The position numbers and the translations under genes were made by a program. This document shows positions 36,785 to 45,800 of a stretch of DNA of 55,945 nt, one piece after another. Source of the DNA: an uncultured Lachnospiraceae bacterium (GTDB taxonomy: Bacteria; Bacillota; Clostridia; Lachnospirales; Lachnospiraceae); assembly GCA_947177165.1 (NCBI GenBank), contig CAMWTP010000036.1, forward strand, positions 1 through 55,945, read 5' to 3'. Positions within the stretch are counted from its first letter, which is position 1, and each line of letters begins with the position of its first letter. The notes beneath the pieces are model-generated. The model ran no database searches. It was not told the DNA's origin and saw nothing but the letters and a program-made list of their open reading frames with translations.

Positions 36785-37092
36785 AATGGTGTTTTATTAT
36801 TATTTTTTAATTCTGAAATCAAATCCCTTACAATTTTGACCTGTTTTTCGGTTAATCCTTCCACACTTATGACGGCGGAACTGTCATCTTTGAAAGTTCT
36901 GCCCAGAATATAATCCGTTGAAACATGAAATATATCTGCAAGTGCAATTAGCTTGTCAATACTTGGTTTTCGTTCCAGCTTTTCATAAGCGCTGATAAGG
37001 GCAGGCGTCACACCAATTTGATGAGCGACATCCGTTTGGGATAGGTTATATTTATTTCTCAAAAAAATCAGTCGATCGGCTATTGATTGCAT
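36781..37092 (-). CDS. XRE-family helix-turn-helix regulator
   Basis: 103 residues: an N-terminal Cro/CI-type HTH (LSQTDVAHQIGVTPALISAYEKLERKPSIDKLIALADIFHVSTDYILG) and a short C-terminal helix that may dimerise. AAAGGAG precedes the ATG. It borders the glycosyltransferase block, which is divergent from it, and could control that block or the neighbouring 91-residue gene. Confidence 0.9.
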   Translation of the reverse strand: MQSIADRLIFLRNKYNLSQTDVAHQIGVTPALISAYEKLERKPSIDKLIALADIFHVSTDYILGRTFKDDSSAVISVEGLTEKQVKIVRDLISELKNNNKTPF

Positions 37093-37108
37093 TTGTATAT
37101 ACTCCTTT

Positions 37109-37170
37109 CAACTTTTAGTATAAAAAATTGCAATATAATTTGGGTAGAAATACAATTATACTTTCAGTTG
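37109..37170. promoter_or_regulatory. XRE gene promoter and candidate operator
   Basis: Imperfect 14-bp inverted repeats CAACTTTTAGTATA (37109-37122) and TATACTTTCAGTTG (37157-37170). The right arm overlaps a minus-strand TATAAT (37155-37160). The layout suggests autoregulation of the XRE gene. Confidence 0.5.
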
Positions 37171-37292
37171 AAATGTGGAATGTTTTGTAATATAATAAAT
37201 ATGAAATATAATATATATTAGCAAAATTGTGCAATAATTCGAACCAGAATTTATTTTGACACACGATAAGGAGTTTATAAAGAATAGAACGC

Positions 37293-38306
37293 ATGGAGAA
37301 AGAGAGTATAAAGGTATCAGTTATTATTCCAGTATATAACATGGAAAAGTATTTAAGACATAGCTTGGAAAGTGTAATGAATCAGGATTTGGCTGATATG
37401 GAAATCATATGCATCAATGATGGCTCGACAGATTCTTCTTTGGCAATCCTACGGCAATACCAAAAGCAAAGTGACAAATTTGTGATTATTGACCAAAGCA
37501 ATCAGGGTGTTGCATATTCCAGAAATTTAGGAATATGCAACGCAGCTGGTAAATATGTGGCGTTTTTGGATCCAGATGATTTTTTGCCCGATAATGATAT
37601 AATGTCTGCATTGTATCAGGCGGCTGAAAAGAACGATGTGCTGATTGCAGGAGGAGAATTTAGTGATATCGACAGGAGAGGGAACATTAATATTCAATAT
37701 ATGGGAACATTGCAGGGATATACTTTTGAAAAAGAAGGAATTGTGTATTATGCTGATTACCAATTTGACTATGGATATCATAGGTTTATATACAATAGGG
37801 AGTTTTTGATCCGACATCACTTAGTTTTTCCCCAATTGGCACGTTTTCAGGATCCCCCTTTTATGGTACAGGCTTTTACAATGGCTGAGAAATTCTATGC
37901 AATAAAAAAAGTCACTTACTGTTATCGGATCAATTATCATTTGGTCGATTGGAATAAAAGGAAAGTAGCAGATTTGTTAGAAGGTTTGCATATGAATATT
38001 AGATGGGCAGCGCAATATCAGTTTGCAGATTTAATGAATCTGACAATTGAAAGAATGGCAGACGAATATAGAGAAGTAATCATGTTCCATTTTGTGAGGG
38101 ATATAGATATACGAGATAATGTATATAAAATAGTAAAGGATGAATTAGTAGAGGAAAATCGGAAAATTAAAGATTTTTCCGATGCAATTCCGGATTATAT
38201 GATACAACAGTTTGAACATATACTGTATTCAAAAACCTATAAAGTGGGAAGTGTGATAACTTATCTCCCCAAAAAGCTCAAAAAGATATTTGGGGAGAAA
38301 TTGTGA
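37293..38306 (+). CDS. Glycosyltransferase family 2
   Basis: 337 residues of GT-A fold: VSVIIPVYNMEKYL, ICINDGSTDSS, SRNLGICNAAGKYVAFLDPDDF (DxD metal site). It probably adds a sugar to a surface polysaccharide or teichoic-acid-like chain. The C-terminus ends with a tag (SKTYKVGSVI) shared in form with two other transferases here. Base composition is clearly more AT-rich than the serA region, a sign of separate origin. Confidence 0.9.
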   Translation: MEKESIKVSVIIPVYNMEKYLRHSLESVMNQDLADMEIICINDGSTDSSLAILRQYQKQSDKFVIIDQSNQGVAYSRNLGICNAAGKYVAFLDPDDFLPDNDIMSALYQAAEKNDVLIAGGEFSDIDRRGNINIQYMGTLQGYTFEKEGIVYYADYQFDYGYHRFIYNREFLIRHHLVFPQLARFQDPPFMVQAFTMAEKFYAIKKVTYCYRINYHLVDWNKRKVADLLEGLHMNIRWAAQYQFADLMNLTIERMADEYREVIMFHFVRDIDIRDNVYKIVKDELVEENRKIKDFSDAIPDYMIQQFEHILYSKTYKVGSVITYLPKKLKKIFGEKL

Positions 38307-38373
38307 TAAGAGCCTTGTCTGAATGAGTAATACAAAAGAAATATCAATGTTTAATTTATGCAAAGGAGCAGAG

Positions 38374-39480
38374 ATGTCTAAAGTATCAGTTATTATACCT
38401 ACGTATAATGTGGAGCCTTATCTGGAGGAGTGCATGGAAAGTGTAACGCGCCAAACGTTGAAGGAGATAGAAATTATATGCATCAATGATGGTTCTACTG
38501 ATGGGTCACTTCAAATATTACAGGAGTATGCAAAAAAAGATTCCAGAATCATATTAATTGATAAGAAAAATGAAGGATATGGGATCGGTGTGAATCAGGG
38601 AATTGATATGGCAACAGGCAAATATATAGGAATTGTAGAGCCTGATGATTATATTGCATTAAATATGTATGAGGATTTGTATCATATCGCGGAAACGAAT
38701 GATTTGGACTTTGTAAAAGCGGATTTTTACAGATTCACGAGAAAAGAAAACGGGAACATGAAAATGATATACAACCATTTGTCCAAGAGAGAAGACGACT
38801 ATAACATTGTCTTTTCGCCGCGTAATAATCCAAAAGCGATAAATTATATCATGAATACATGGAGTGGAATATATAAGAGAAGCTTTCTTAATGAGTATGA
38901 AATCAGGCATAATACAACTCCAGGAGCATCTTACCAGGATAATGGCTTTTGGTTTCAGACGTTCATTTATGGGAAACGGGCGATGATCATAAATAAACCT
39001 TATTATAGGAACCGGAGGGACAACATCACATCCTCTGTACATAACTCAGATAAAGTATATGCTATGAACATAGAGTACGACTATATCAGAGGGATATTGA
39101 CGCGGGACGAAGCGGTATGGGAAAAATTCAAGGCAATGTATTGGAGAAAGAAATACCATAACTATACGGGAACTCTTCACAGAATAGATGTTCAATATAA
39201 AAAAGAATATATTCAGCAGTTTTGTATGGACTTTAAACGCGGACTGGAAAAAGACGAATTGGATAAAGATGTATTTACAGAATTGGAATGGTCGAATATC
39301 CAATTTATAGTAAAAGATCCAGATGGATATTATATCAGAGAGATTATTAGAAATGAGGAAAAAAAGGACGAGATTATCGATATCAAAAATTCAATGACAT
39401 ATAAAGTTGGCAGTGTCATTATGTTCGTTCCTAAAAGAATTAGAAGATTACTGAAAAGGATAAAAAATGAGTATACCTAA
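38374..39480 (+). CDS. Glycosyltransferase family 2
   Basis: 368 residues with KVSVIIPTYNVEPYL, ICINDGSTDGS and YIGIVEPDDY as the DxD region. AAAGGAG before the ATG at 38374 decides the start over 38323. It carries the C-terminal tag SMTYKVGSVI. The end overlaps the next transferase by 14 bp. Related to the preceding gene by sequence pattern, likely an old duplication within the cluster. Confidence 0.9.
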   Translation: MSKVSVIIPTYNVEPYLEECMESVTRQTLKEIEIICINDGSTDGSLQILQEYAKKDSRIILIDKKNEGYGIGVNQGIDMATGKYIGIVEPDDYIALNMYEDLYHIAETNDLDFVKADFYRFTRKENGNMKMIYNHLSKREDDYNIVFSPRNNPKAINYIMNTWSGIYKRSFLNEYEIRHNTTPGASYQDNGFWFQTFIYGKRAMIINKPYYRNRRDNITSSVHNSDKVYAMNIEYDYIRGILTRDEAVWEKFKAMYWRKKYHNYTGTLHRIDVQYKKEYIQQFCMDFKRGLEKDELDKDVFTELEWSNIQFIVKDPDGYYIREIIRNEEKKDEIIDIKNSMTYKVGSVIMFVPKRIRRLLKRIKNEYT

Positions 39481-40468
39481 AGTTTCTGTAATAATAGCTG
39501 TATATAATGTCGAAATGTATCTTCGGCAATGTATGAATAGTGTAATAAACCAAACATTACATGATATAGAAATAATATGTATCGATGATGGCTCTACAGA
39601 TAATTCCTTGCCTATTTTAAAGGAGTACCAGACAAAAGATATACGGGTAAAAGTATATACCCAGCAGAATAAGGGAGCTGGTGCCGCACGAAATCTGGGG
39701 CTGAAACATGCGACAGGTGAGTATTTATCCTTTTTGGATTCGGATGATTTTTTTGAGTTGGACATGCTGGAAAAGGCATATGATAAAATCAATACAGCGC
39801 AGGCACAAATTGTCGTGTTTCGGTCTGACCAGTACCGCGAGGATCTGAAGGAATTCATACAAGTAAATTGGACAGTAAGAATGGATGAACTGCCGCCATA
39901 CAGACCAATTAATTGTCGGAATATGAATGGAAATGTATTCAAGGTATTTGTTGGCTGGGCGTGGGATAAGCTGTTCGAAAAAAAATATATTGACGAACAC
40001 AAATTTCTGTTTCAGGAACAGAGAACCTCTAATGATATGTTGTTTGTATTCTCTGCAATTGCTTTTGCTGAACGGATTGAAGTAATGGATGATATTTTGG
40101 CTCATCAGAGACGAAACAATCCCAGTTCCTTGTCCAATACAAGGGAACAATCATGGGATTGTTTTTACAGGGCGTTGATCGCGCTGAGGGAGACATTAGT
40201 CAATCATGGAAATTTCTGGGAATATGAACAGGATTATATCAACTATGCGCTGCATTTCAGTCTTTGGAATTTGGACACAATTACCGGTGACAAAAAAGAA
40301 GTTTTGTATAGTAAGTTAAAAAGAGAATGGTTTCATGAGTTGGGCGTAACAGGGAAGAAAGTGGAGTATTTCTATAATAAAATTGAGTATAGGAAGTATA
40401 AGACGATTATGAATCACTCGATGAAAACTTATTTGAAAAAAGATAGATTCACTTTAAGAAGAAGGTAA
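39467..40468 (+). CDS. Glycosyltransferase family 2
   Basis: 333 residues with VSVIIAVYNVEMYL, ICIDDGSTDNS and GEYLSFLDSDDFF as the DxD site. It lacks the KVGSVI-type tag and ends in a basic tail. It overlaps the previous gene, so it is co-translated. The acceptor sugar is not predictable. Confidence 0.9.
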   Translation: MSIPKVSVIIAVYNVEMYLRQCMNSVINQTLHDIEIICIDDGSTDNSLPILKEYQTKDIRVKVYTQQNKGAGAARNLGLKHATGEYLSFLDSDDFFELDMLEKAYDKINTAQAQIVVFRSDQYREDLKEFIQVNWTVRMDELPPYRPINCRNMNGNVFKVFVGWAWDKLFEKKYIDEHKFLFQEQRTSNDMLFVFSAIAFAERIEVMDDILAHQRRNNPSSLSNTREQSWDCFYRALIALRETLVNHGNFWEYEQDYINYALHFSLWNLDTITGDKKEVLYSKLKREWFHELGVTGKKVEYFYNKIEYRKYKTIMNHSMKTYLKKDRFTLRRR

Positions 40469-40476
40469 CAGATAAA

Positions 40477-41946
40477 ATGACATTTAATTCTATAGATTTC
40501 TTGTTTTTCTTTCCGATAGTGCTGATATCATATTTTATAGTTCCTAAAAGATTAAGAGTTTTGTGGTTGCTTGTTGCCAGTTATTATTTTTATATGAGTT
40601 GGAATCCCCAATATGCGATTTTGATTGCTTTATCCACAGTCATCACTTTCATCAGTGGAATTTTGTTGGAAAAAGTAGTAGGAGGGAACAGAAAAAAACT
40701 TGTTCTGGTTATTTCACTGGTCTGCAATTTGATGATACTTGGCATATTCAAATATGCGGATTTTGCACTGAGGACGTTAAGCGGTATCGCAACCTATCTG
40801 GGTTTAGGAACAATAGACAAAAGGCTGGATCTTCTCCTTCCGGTTGGAATTTCCTTTTATACGTTTCAGGCATTAAGTTATACTTTTGATGTGTACAAAG
40901 GACGTATCACAGCGGAAAGAAATATTGTAAGATACGCATTGTTTGTGTCGTTCTTTCCACAGTTAGTAGCTGGACCAATCGAAAGGTCTGGAAGTCTGTT
41001 GTGTCAAATTCAGAAAATAAAGGAAGCAGAGCTTTGGAATTTTGAACGTGTTCGGGATGGGTTTCTTCTGATGTTCTGGGGATTATTCGAGAAGTTGGTT
41101 ATTGCTGACAGGGCCTCCATTCTCGTCAGTCAGATATATGGCAACTATAAAAATTATGGGTTTCTTGAGCTTGCGATTGCGTCTGCCTTATTTGCGTTTC
41201 AGATATACTGTGATTTTGGTGGATATACCAATATTGCCCGTGGAGCAGCGCAGGTGATGGGATTTTCTTTAATGCAGAACTTCCGGCAGCCTTATTTTGC
41301 CACCAGTATAAGAGATTTCTGGCAGAGATGGCACATTTCTCTGACTTCATGGTTTACGGATTATTTGTATATACCATTGGGAGGAAACCGGAAAAGCATT
41401 GTCAGACAGTATTTTAATATTTTAATTGTTTTTGGTGTTAGTGGTTTGTGGCATGGCGCAAGCTGGCATTTTATTGCATGGGGATTGATTCACGCAATCT
41501 TTCAGATTGTCGGGAATTTGAAAAAACATATTAAGAAAAAGATGAAGATGGAAGTGAAAGATGATATTCAGGAGTCTTTCAGTCAAAAATTGGGAAAGGG
41601 AATTATTACTTTTGTTTTGGTAGATTTTGCATGGATTTTTTTTGCAGCAGATACTGTGTATCATGCTTGTGGTATTTTGAGACAGATGCTGACCTCATTT
41701 CAAACAACAAGTATTTATGAAATTGGGTTGGATAGGGGAAATTGGTTTATGCTTTGCTTTGGTCTTTTTATACTTGCAATAGTCGATTATTTTCATGAAA
41801 GTGGCGAAAGTGTATTTCTTTTGGTAAATCGGCAGAAGTTATGGTTTAGATGGATTTTATATCTGGGCTTGATCTGGTGCATCATTCTATTCGGAATTTA
41901 TGGCGTTGGCTATGATAGCAGCCAGTTTATTTACTTTCAATTTTGA
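40477..41946 (+). CDS. MBOAT-family membrane O-acyltransferase
   Basis: 489 residues, about ten hydrophobic segments. MBOAT/AlgI signatures: FPQLVAGPIERSGSL, FWQRWHISLTSWFTDYLYIPLGGNR and the active-site His in GLWHGASWHF. It should transfer an acyl (often acetyl) group across the membrane onto the polymer made by the nearby transferases. It is paired with the SGNH-like gene just downstream, as in AlgI-AlgJ/X and DltB-DltD systems. Confidence 0.92.
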   Translation: MTFNSIDFLFFFPIVLISYFIVPKRLRVLWLLVASYYFYMSWNPQYAILIALSTVITFISGILLEKVVGGNRKKLVLVISLVCNLMILGIFKYADFALRTLSGIATYLGLGTIDKRLDLLLPVGISFYTFQALSYTFDVYKGRITAERNIVRYALFVSFFPQLVAGPIERSGSLLCQIQKIKEAELWNFERVRDGFLLMFWGLFEKLVIADRASILVSQIYGNYKNYGFLELAIASALFAFQIYCDFGGYTNIARGAAQVMGFSLMQNFRQPYFATSIRDFWQRWHISLTSWFTDYLYIPLGGNRKSIVRQYFNILIVFGVSGLWHGASWHFIAWGLIHAIFQIVGNLKKHIKKKMKMEVKDDIQESFSQKLGKGIITFVLVDFAWIFFAADTVYHACGILRQMLTSFQTTSIYEIGLDRGNWFMLCFGLFILAIVDYFHESGESVFLLVNRQKLWFRWILYLGLIWCIILFGIYGVGYDSSQFIYFQF

Positions 41947-41965
41947 TAAAGAAAGTGTGTCTTAT

Positions 41966-43291
41966 ATGAAAAAGAAAATGAAACTTATGATTTCCAGTCT
42001 GTTATTCTGTCTTCTACTGATAGGGTGTGGAAAATTTTTTCGGTATATTTTGATAGATGATATCAATTCTTATACAAGAGTTACTTTTCATGAGATGTAC
42101 GAGCAGGATAATATTGATGTATTGTTTGTGGGATCATCGCATTGTTATAGGAGTTTTATTCCAGAAATTTTTGACAAGGAACTGAGATTAAATACCTTTA
42201 ATGGAGGGACTTCTTCCCAGATGCTGGATGGTTCCCGTATGGTCATTAAAGAAGCTGCAAGATACTATGATGTACAACACATTTATCTGGAACTGTATTA
42301 TAATCAGGCATTTTCCGCTTCATCGTATCAAGATCGGACAGACATGACCCAGACATATATTATTTCGGATTATCTGAAGCCTTCGTGGGATAAAGTACAG
42401 TATCTGCTCAATGCATCGTCAAAAGAGCATTATCCCAACAGTTTTGTTATAGCGAGAAGAAACTGGTCCAATTTTTTCGATGCCGATTATGTAAAAGATT
42501 TGATTATATTAAAGGGAACAGATGCCTATAAGAATTATGAATATACATATATAACTGGAGATGCAGAATAGTATGCTGGAAAGGGATATGTTGCAAATAC
42601 TGGAATTGTGAAAGATTGGAATTATTTCTCTGCCTACAATTGGAATAAAATAAATCTAGACAATATTTCGGAAGAATGGTTTCATAACTTGGAAGATATT
42701 ATTGCCTTTTGTGATGAACGGGATATAGCACTGACCTTAATATCAGCGCCTATGTCCAACTATTTGCTTTCTGGTGTGGAAAATTATGATGAGTATATAG
42801 CGCTAATACGGGGGATTATTGAGGATACAAATGTCAATTATTATGATTTCAATTTGTGTAAAGAAGAATATTTTCCAAACACATCTGCTTTGTTTAAAGA
42901 TGTCGATCATATGAATTGTTATGGTGCAGAGGCTTTTAGCTATTTATTGGCAGCGTTTATTAATGGAGAAATTTCGGAAAATGAATTATTTTATGACTCG
43001 TATATGGAAAAACTTGAGCAGATGGAACCAACAGTATTTGGAATTAGTTACTATGACAGTGAAAATACCGAAGGATTACAGGCTCGAAATTGTAAAATTG
43101 TTTCAAACAGAATCAATAATTTAGAATTTGAAATTATTCTGGCACCAATGGGGAAAGAATTATACAAAATTCAGGATTTTTCTGATAACAGTTTTTTTAC
43201 TATTGCGTCGGATGAGCACGGGGTGATTATGATTACATACAGAGAGGTTGATTCTCCGGATAAAACATGTAAGATTAATATTACCTATTAA
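41966..43291 (+). pseudogene. SGNH/DHHW-like acyltransfer partner, broken by an in-frame TAG
   Basis: A single frame continues from 41966 to 43291, interrupted only by TAG at 42569-42571. Before it: membrane anchor/lipobox-like start (LLFCLLLIGCGKFF), VLFVGSSHCYRSF (Ser of an SGNH-type hydrolase) and LELYYNQAF. After it the frame goes on as YAGKGYVANTG and later DVDHMNCYGAEAF, which holds a DxxH pattern. Such proteins assist MBOAT acyltransferases. It is either a recent nonsense mutation, a base-calling error, or a suppressed stop; a GTG restart at 42608 has no good RBS. Confidence 0.8.
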
Positions 43292-43325
43292 TTTTTTGAA
43301 ATCTTATATATGGAGAGATATATTT

Positions 43326-45800
43326 ATGAGTGTTAAAGTATCTGTAATTGTACCTGTTTATAACGTTAAACCTTATCTGGAACGCTGCATTAACAGTATT
43401 ATGAACCAGACTCTCTCTGATATTGAAATTATATGCGTGGATGACGGTTCGTCTGATGGAAGCGACCAGCTCTTACGTCAATTAGCAAAAGGTGACGATA
43501 GGATTAAGACGCTTTTCCATAAAACAAATATGAGTACATTACAAGCGCGAAAAGATGCTGTGGCAATTTCTACTGGTCAATATATCATGTTTCTTGACAG
43601 CGATGATACATATGTAGCCGATGCTTGTGAAGTGGCATATAATGCAATTGTTGAGAAGAATGTCGATATGCTTCAGTTTGGTACTACAATTGAGAATTGT
43701 GTCAATGCATCAGCGCATAGGATTTCCATGAATGAAAGACTTCTTAAGCCATATACTGAGGAGATTTTGTATGGTGACATGGTAATGCAGTGCTGGAAAG
43801 AGAAAACGTTCCGTTTCACGCTTTGGAATAAAATATATCGCGGTGATTTGTGCCGGGAAGCATATTTATTGGTTGAAGAGGGTTCTTTTCCTAAAGCCCA
43901 GGATTTATATGCATTTTTCATCATTGCATGTTTAGCAAAATCCTATGCAGGCATTAGTACAAAACTGTATTGTTACTCTTTTGGTACTGGCATTACTGGA
44001 CAATCTATCATTGATCTCTCGCATTTTGGAAAAATATTATCAGAGCAAAAAGTAGCTGCTGCAATCCGTCGCTTTATTGATAGCAGAAATCTTACGAAAT
44101 ATAATACAATTATTGATACAATTGAACTGGATTTGGCTGCTGACTGTGTAAACAATTGGAATGAATATCTGGAAAAGCATAGTCAGCTGGCGGGACTTGA
44201 ACTTCTCATTGAAACATGGGGATACGATTTGACAGTATTTGCACTCGCAAAAATCTTATGGTGGAGATCTGACGTTGTTGCAAAATGTTTTATGGATACG
44301 CCTTACCTGAAATCAATAAACAAAAATAAACCTATCAGGACAATAGCGGCTCATTACAGATGTATTATTAATGGTGGTGCCCAGCGTGTTGTTGCAGCTC
44401 TTTGCAATATCTGGGAATCCATGAAAGATACTGATGGCAATCCACTTTATAAAGTTATTCTTATTACGGAAGAGGCTGATTTGGGAGAAGAATCAGAATA
44501 TCCTTTAGCTTCAGCAATTGAACGAGCATATCTTCCTGACAGAAAAACTACGGTAGGTGACTCTTTTAAAACTCGTTATAAAGCATGGAACAATATTCTT
44601 GATCGGTATGATATTGATGTCATTGTCAACGGTATGTGGCTTGACCCTACTGCGTTCTGGGATATGTTTGCTATCAGAAATCATTTGTCTAAACCGGCAT
44701 ATGTGCTGCATACCCACAGCTTCAATTGTGTTCCTTATTTGTTAGAGGGCAGCAACGCCTATGCACTTACGCAGATATATAAACTTGTGGATGGGGTGGT
44801 CGTTCTCTCAGAGTGTGACCGCGAGTATGTTTCGACATTTGCTGATCACGTGAAGTATATCGTCAATCCTGTTTTTCTATCACCAGATGATGTAAAGCCA
44901 TCTGTCTGTATGGAGCCTGTCATTGTATGGATTGGCAGAATTTCAGCGGAAAAGCAGCCTCTTGATGCTGTAAAAACAATGAAATATGTTGTAAAAACAA
45001 TTCCCGATGCTAAGCTCTATCTTGTCGGTTCTGGTGATAAAGAGATTGAAAATGAAATTCATGAATATATTGACCATCATTCACTGAATGATAATGTCAT
45101 TATGCCTGGATTTACTTTTGAGGTTGAAAAATATTATCAAAATGCTGCTGTTTATATTTCTACATCAAAACATGAAGGCTATTCACTAACATTTATGGAA
45201 GCAATGACACATGGGCTGCCTGTTGTGGCATATGATATGCCTTGGCTTTCTATTGCTCAGGACGGACGTGGTCTGATTTTTGTTGAATCCGGTAATCCTG
45301 TTTTTATGGCAGAACAAATTGTAAAACTTCTTTCGGATTATGATTTGTGCTGTAGTGTTGGTATGGAAGGACGCTCACAGATTTTAGATATGCAATCTAT
45401 TGACATTGGAAAAGAATGGCAGAGCTTTTTTAATTCCATATATATGTTTTCTTCACATAAGGAAGCACCATCTTATAAGGATATTTTAATTTCAAAAATG
45501 TCCGAATATCAACAGGATTCAAAAGACAAATTGCGTGAGAAACATGCGGAGCTTTTAGATAAATATCATCAGGTATGTAATGATAAGACGGAACGTGGTA
45601 TAAAAATTAAGATTTTACAGGAAGAAATTGATGCTTTACATCATTCATTTTCTTTCCGTATCGGTCAAGTGATTACAAAACCGTTACGCATGTTAAAATG
45701 TGTTCTGAAACGTATCATATATTTCGTTCGAAATAAGGAAGATACCGATTCATATAAAGGAGATTTTACAAATTATGACAGATCCGCAAAAGATAAATAA
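43326..45800 (+). CDS. Two-domain glycosyltransferase (GT2 + GT4)
   Basis: 824 residues. N-terminal GT2 domain (about 1-320; VSVIVPVYNVKPYL, CVDDGSSDGS, FLDSDDTY). C-terminal GT4 domain (about 340-720; INGGAQRVVAAL, VIWIGRISAEKQP, SKHEGYSLTFMEAM with the conserved Glu), then a charged coiled-coil-like stretch and the tail SFSFRIGQVI, a variant of the KVGSVI tag. One protein may add two successive sugars. GGAGAGA precedes 43326. Overlaps the next gene by 26 bp. Confidence 0.9.
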   Translation: MSVKVSVIVPVYNVKPYLERCINSIMNQTLSDIEIICVDDGSSDGSDQLLRQLAKGDDRIKTLFHKTNMSTLQARKDAVAISTGQYIMFLDSDDTYVADACEVAYNAIVEKNVDMLQFGTTIENCVNASAHRISMNERLLKPYTEEILYGDMVMQCWKEKTFRFTLWNKIYRGDLCREAYLLVEEGSFPKAQDLYAFFIIACLAKSYAGISTKLYCYSFGTGITGQSIIDLSHFGKILSEQKVAAAIRRFIDSRNLTKYNTIIDTIELDLAADCVNNWNEYLEKHSQLAGLELLIETWGYDLTVFALAKILWWRSDVVAKCFMDTPYLKSINKNKPIRTIAAHYRCIINGGAQRVVAALCNIWESMKDTDGNPLYKVILITEEADLGEESEYPLASAIERAYLPDRKTTVGDSFKTRYKAWNNILDRYDIDVIVNGMWLDPTAFWDMFAIRNHLSKPAYVLHTHSFNCVPYLLEGSNAYALTQIYKLVDGVVVLSECDREYVSTFADHVKYIVNPVFLSPDDVKPSVCMEPVIVWIGRISAEKQPLDAVKTMKYVVKTIPDAKLYLVGSGDKEIENEIHEYIDHHSLNDNVIMPGFTFEVEKYYQNAAVYISTSKHEGYSLTFMEAMTHGLPVVAYDMPWLSIAQDGRGLIFVESGNPVFMAEQIVKLLSDYDLCCSVGMEGRSQILDMQSIDIGKEWQSFFNSIYMFSSHKEAPSYKDILISKMSEYQQDSKDKLREKHAELLDKYHQVCNDKTERGIKIKILQEEIDALHHSFSFRIGQVITKPLRMLKCVLKRIIYFVRNKEDTDSYKGDFTNYDRSAKDK

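Noticed and set aside
42608..43291. Independent gene starting with GTG at 42608
   Set aside because: It is in the same frame as the upstream part, continuous in sequence character and without a good RBS, so it is treated as the rest of the interrupted gene.
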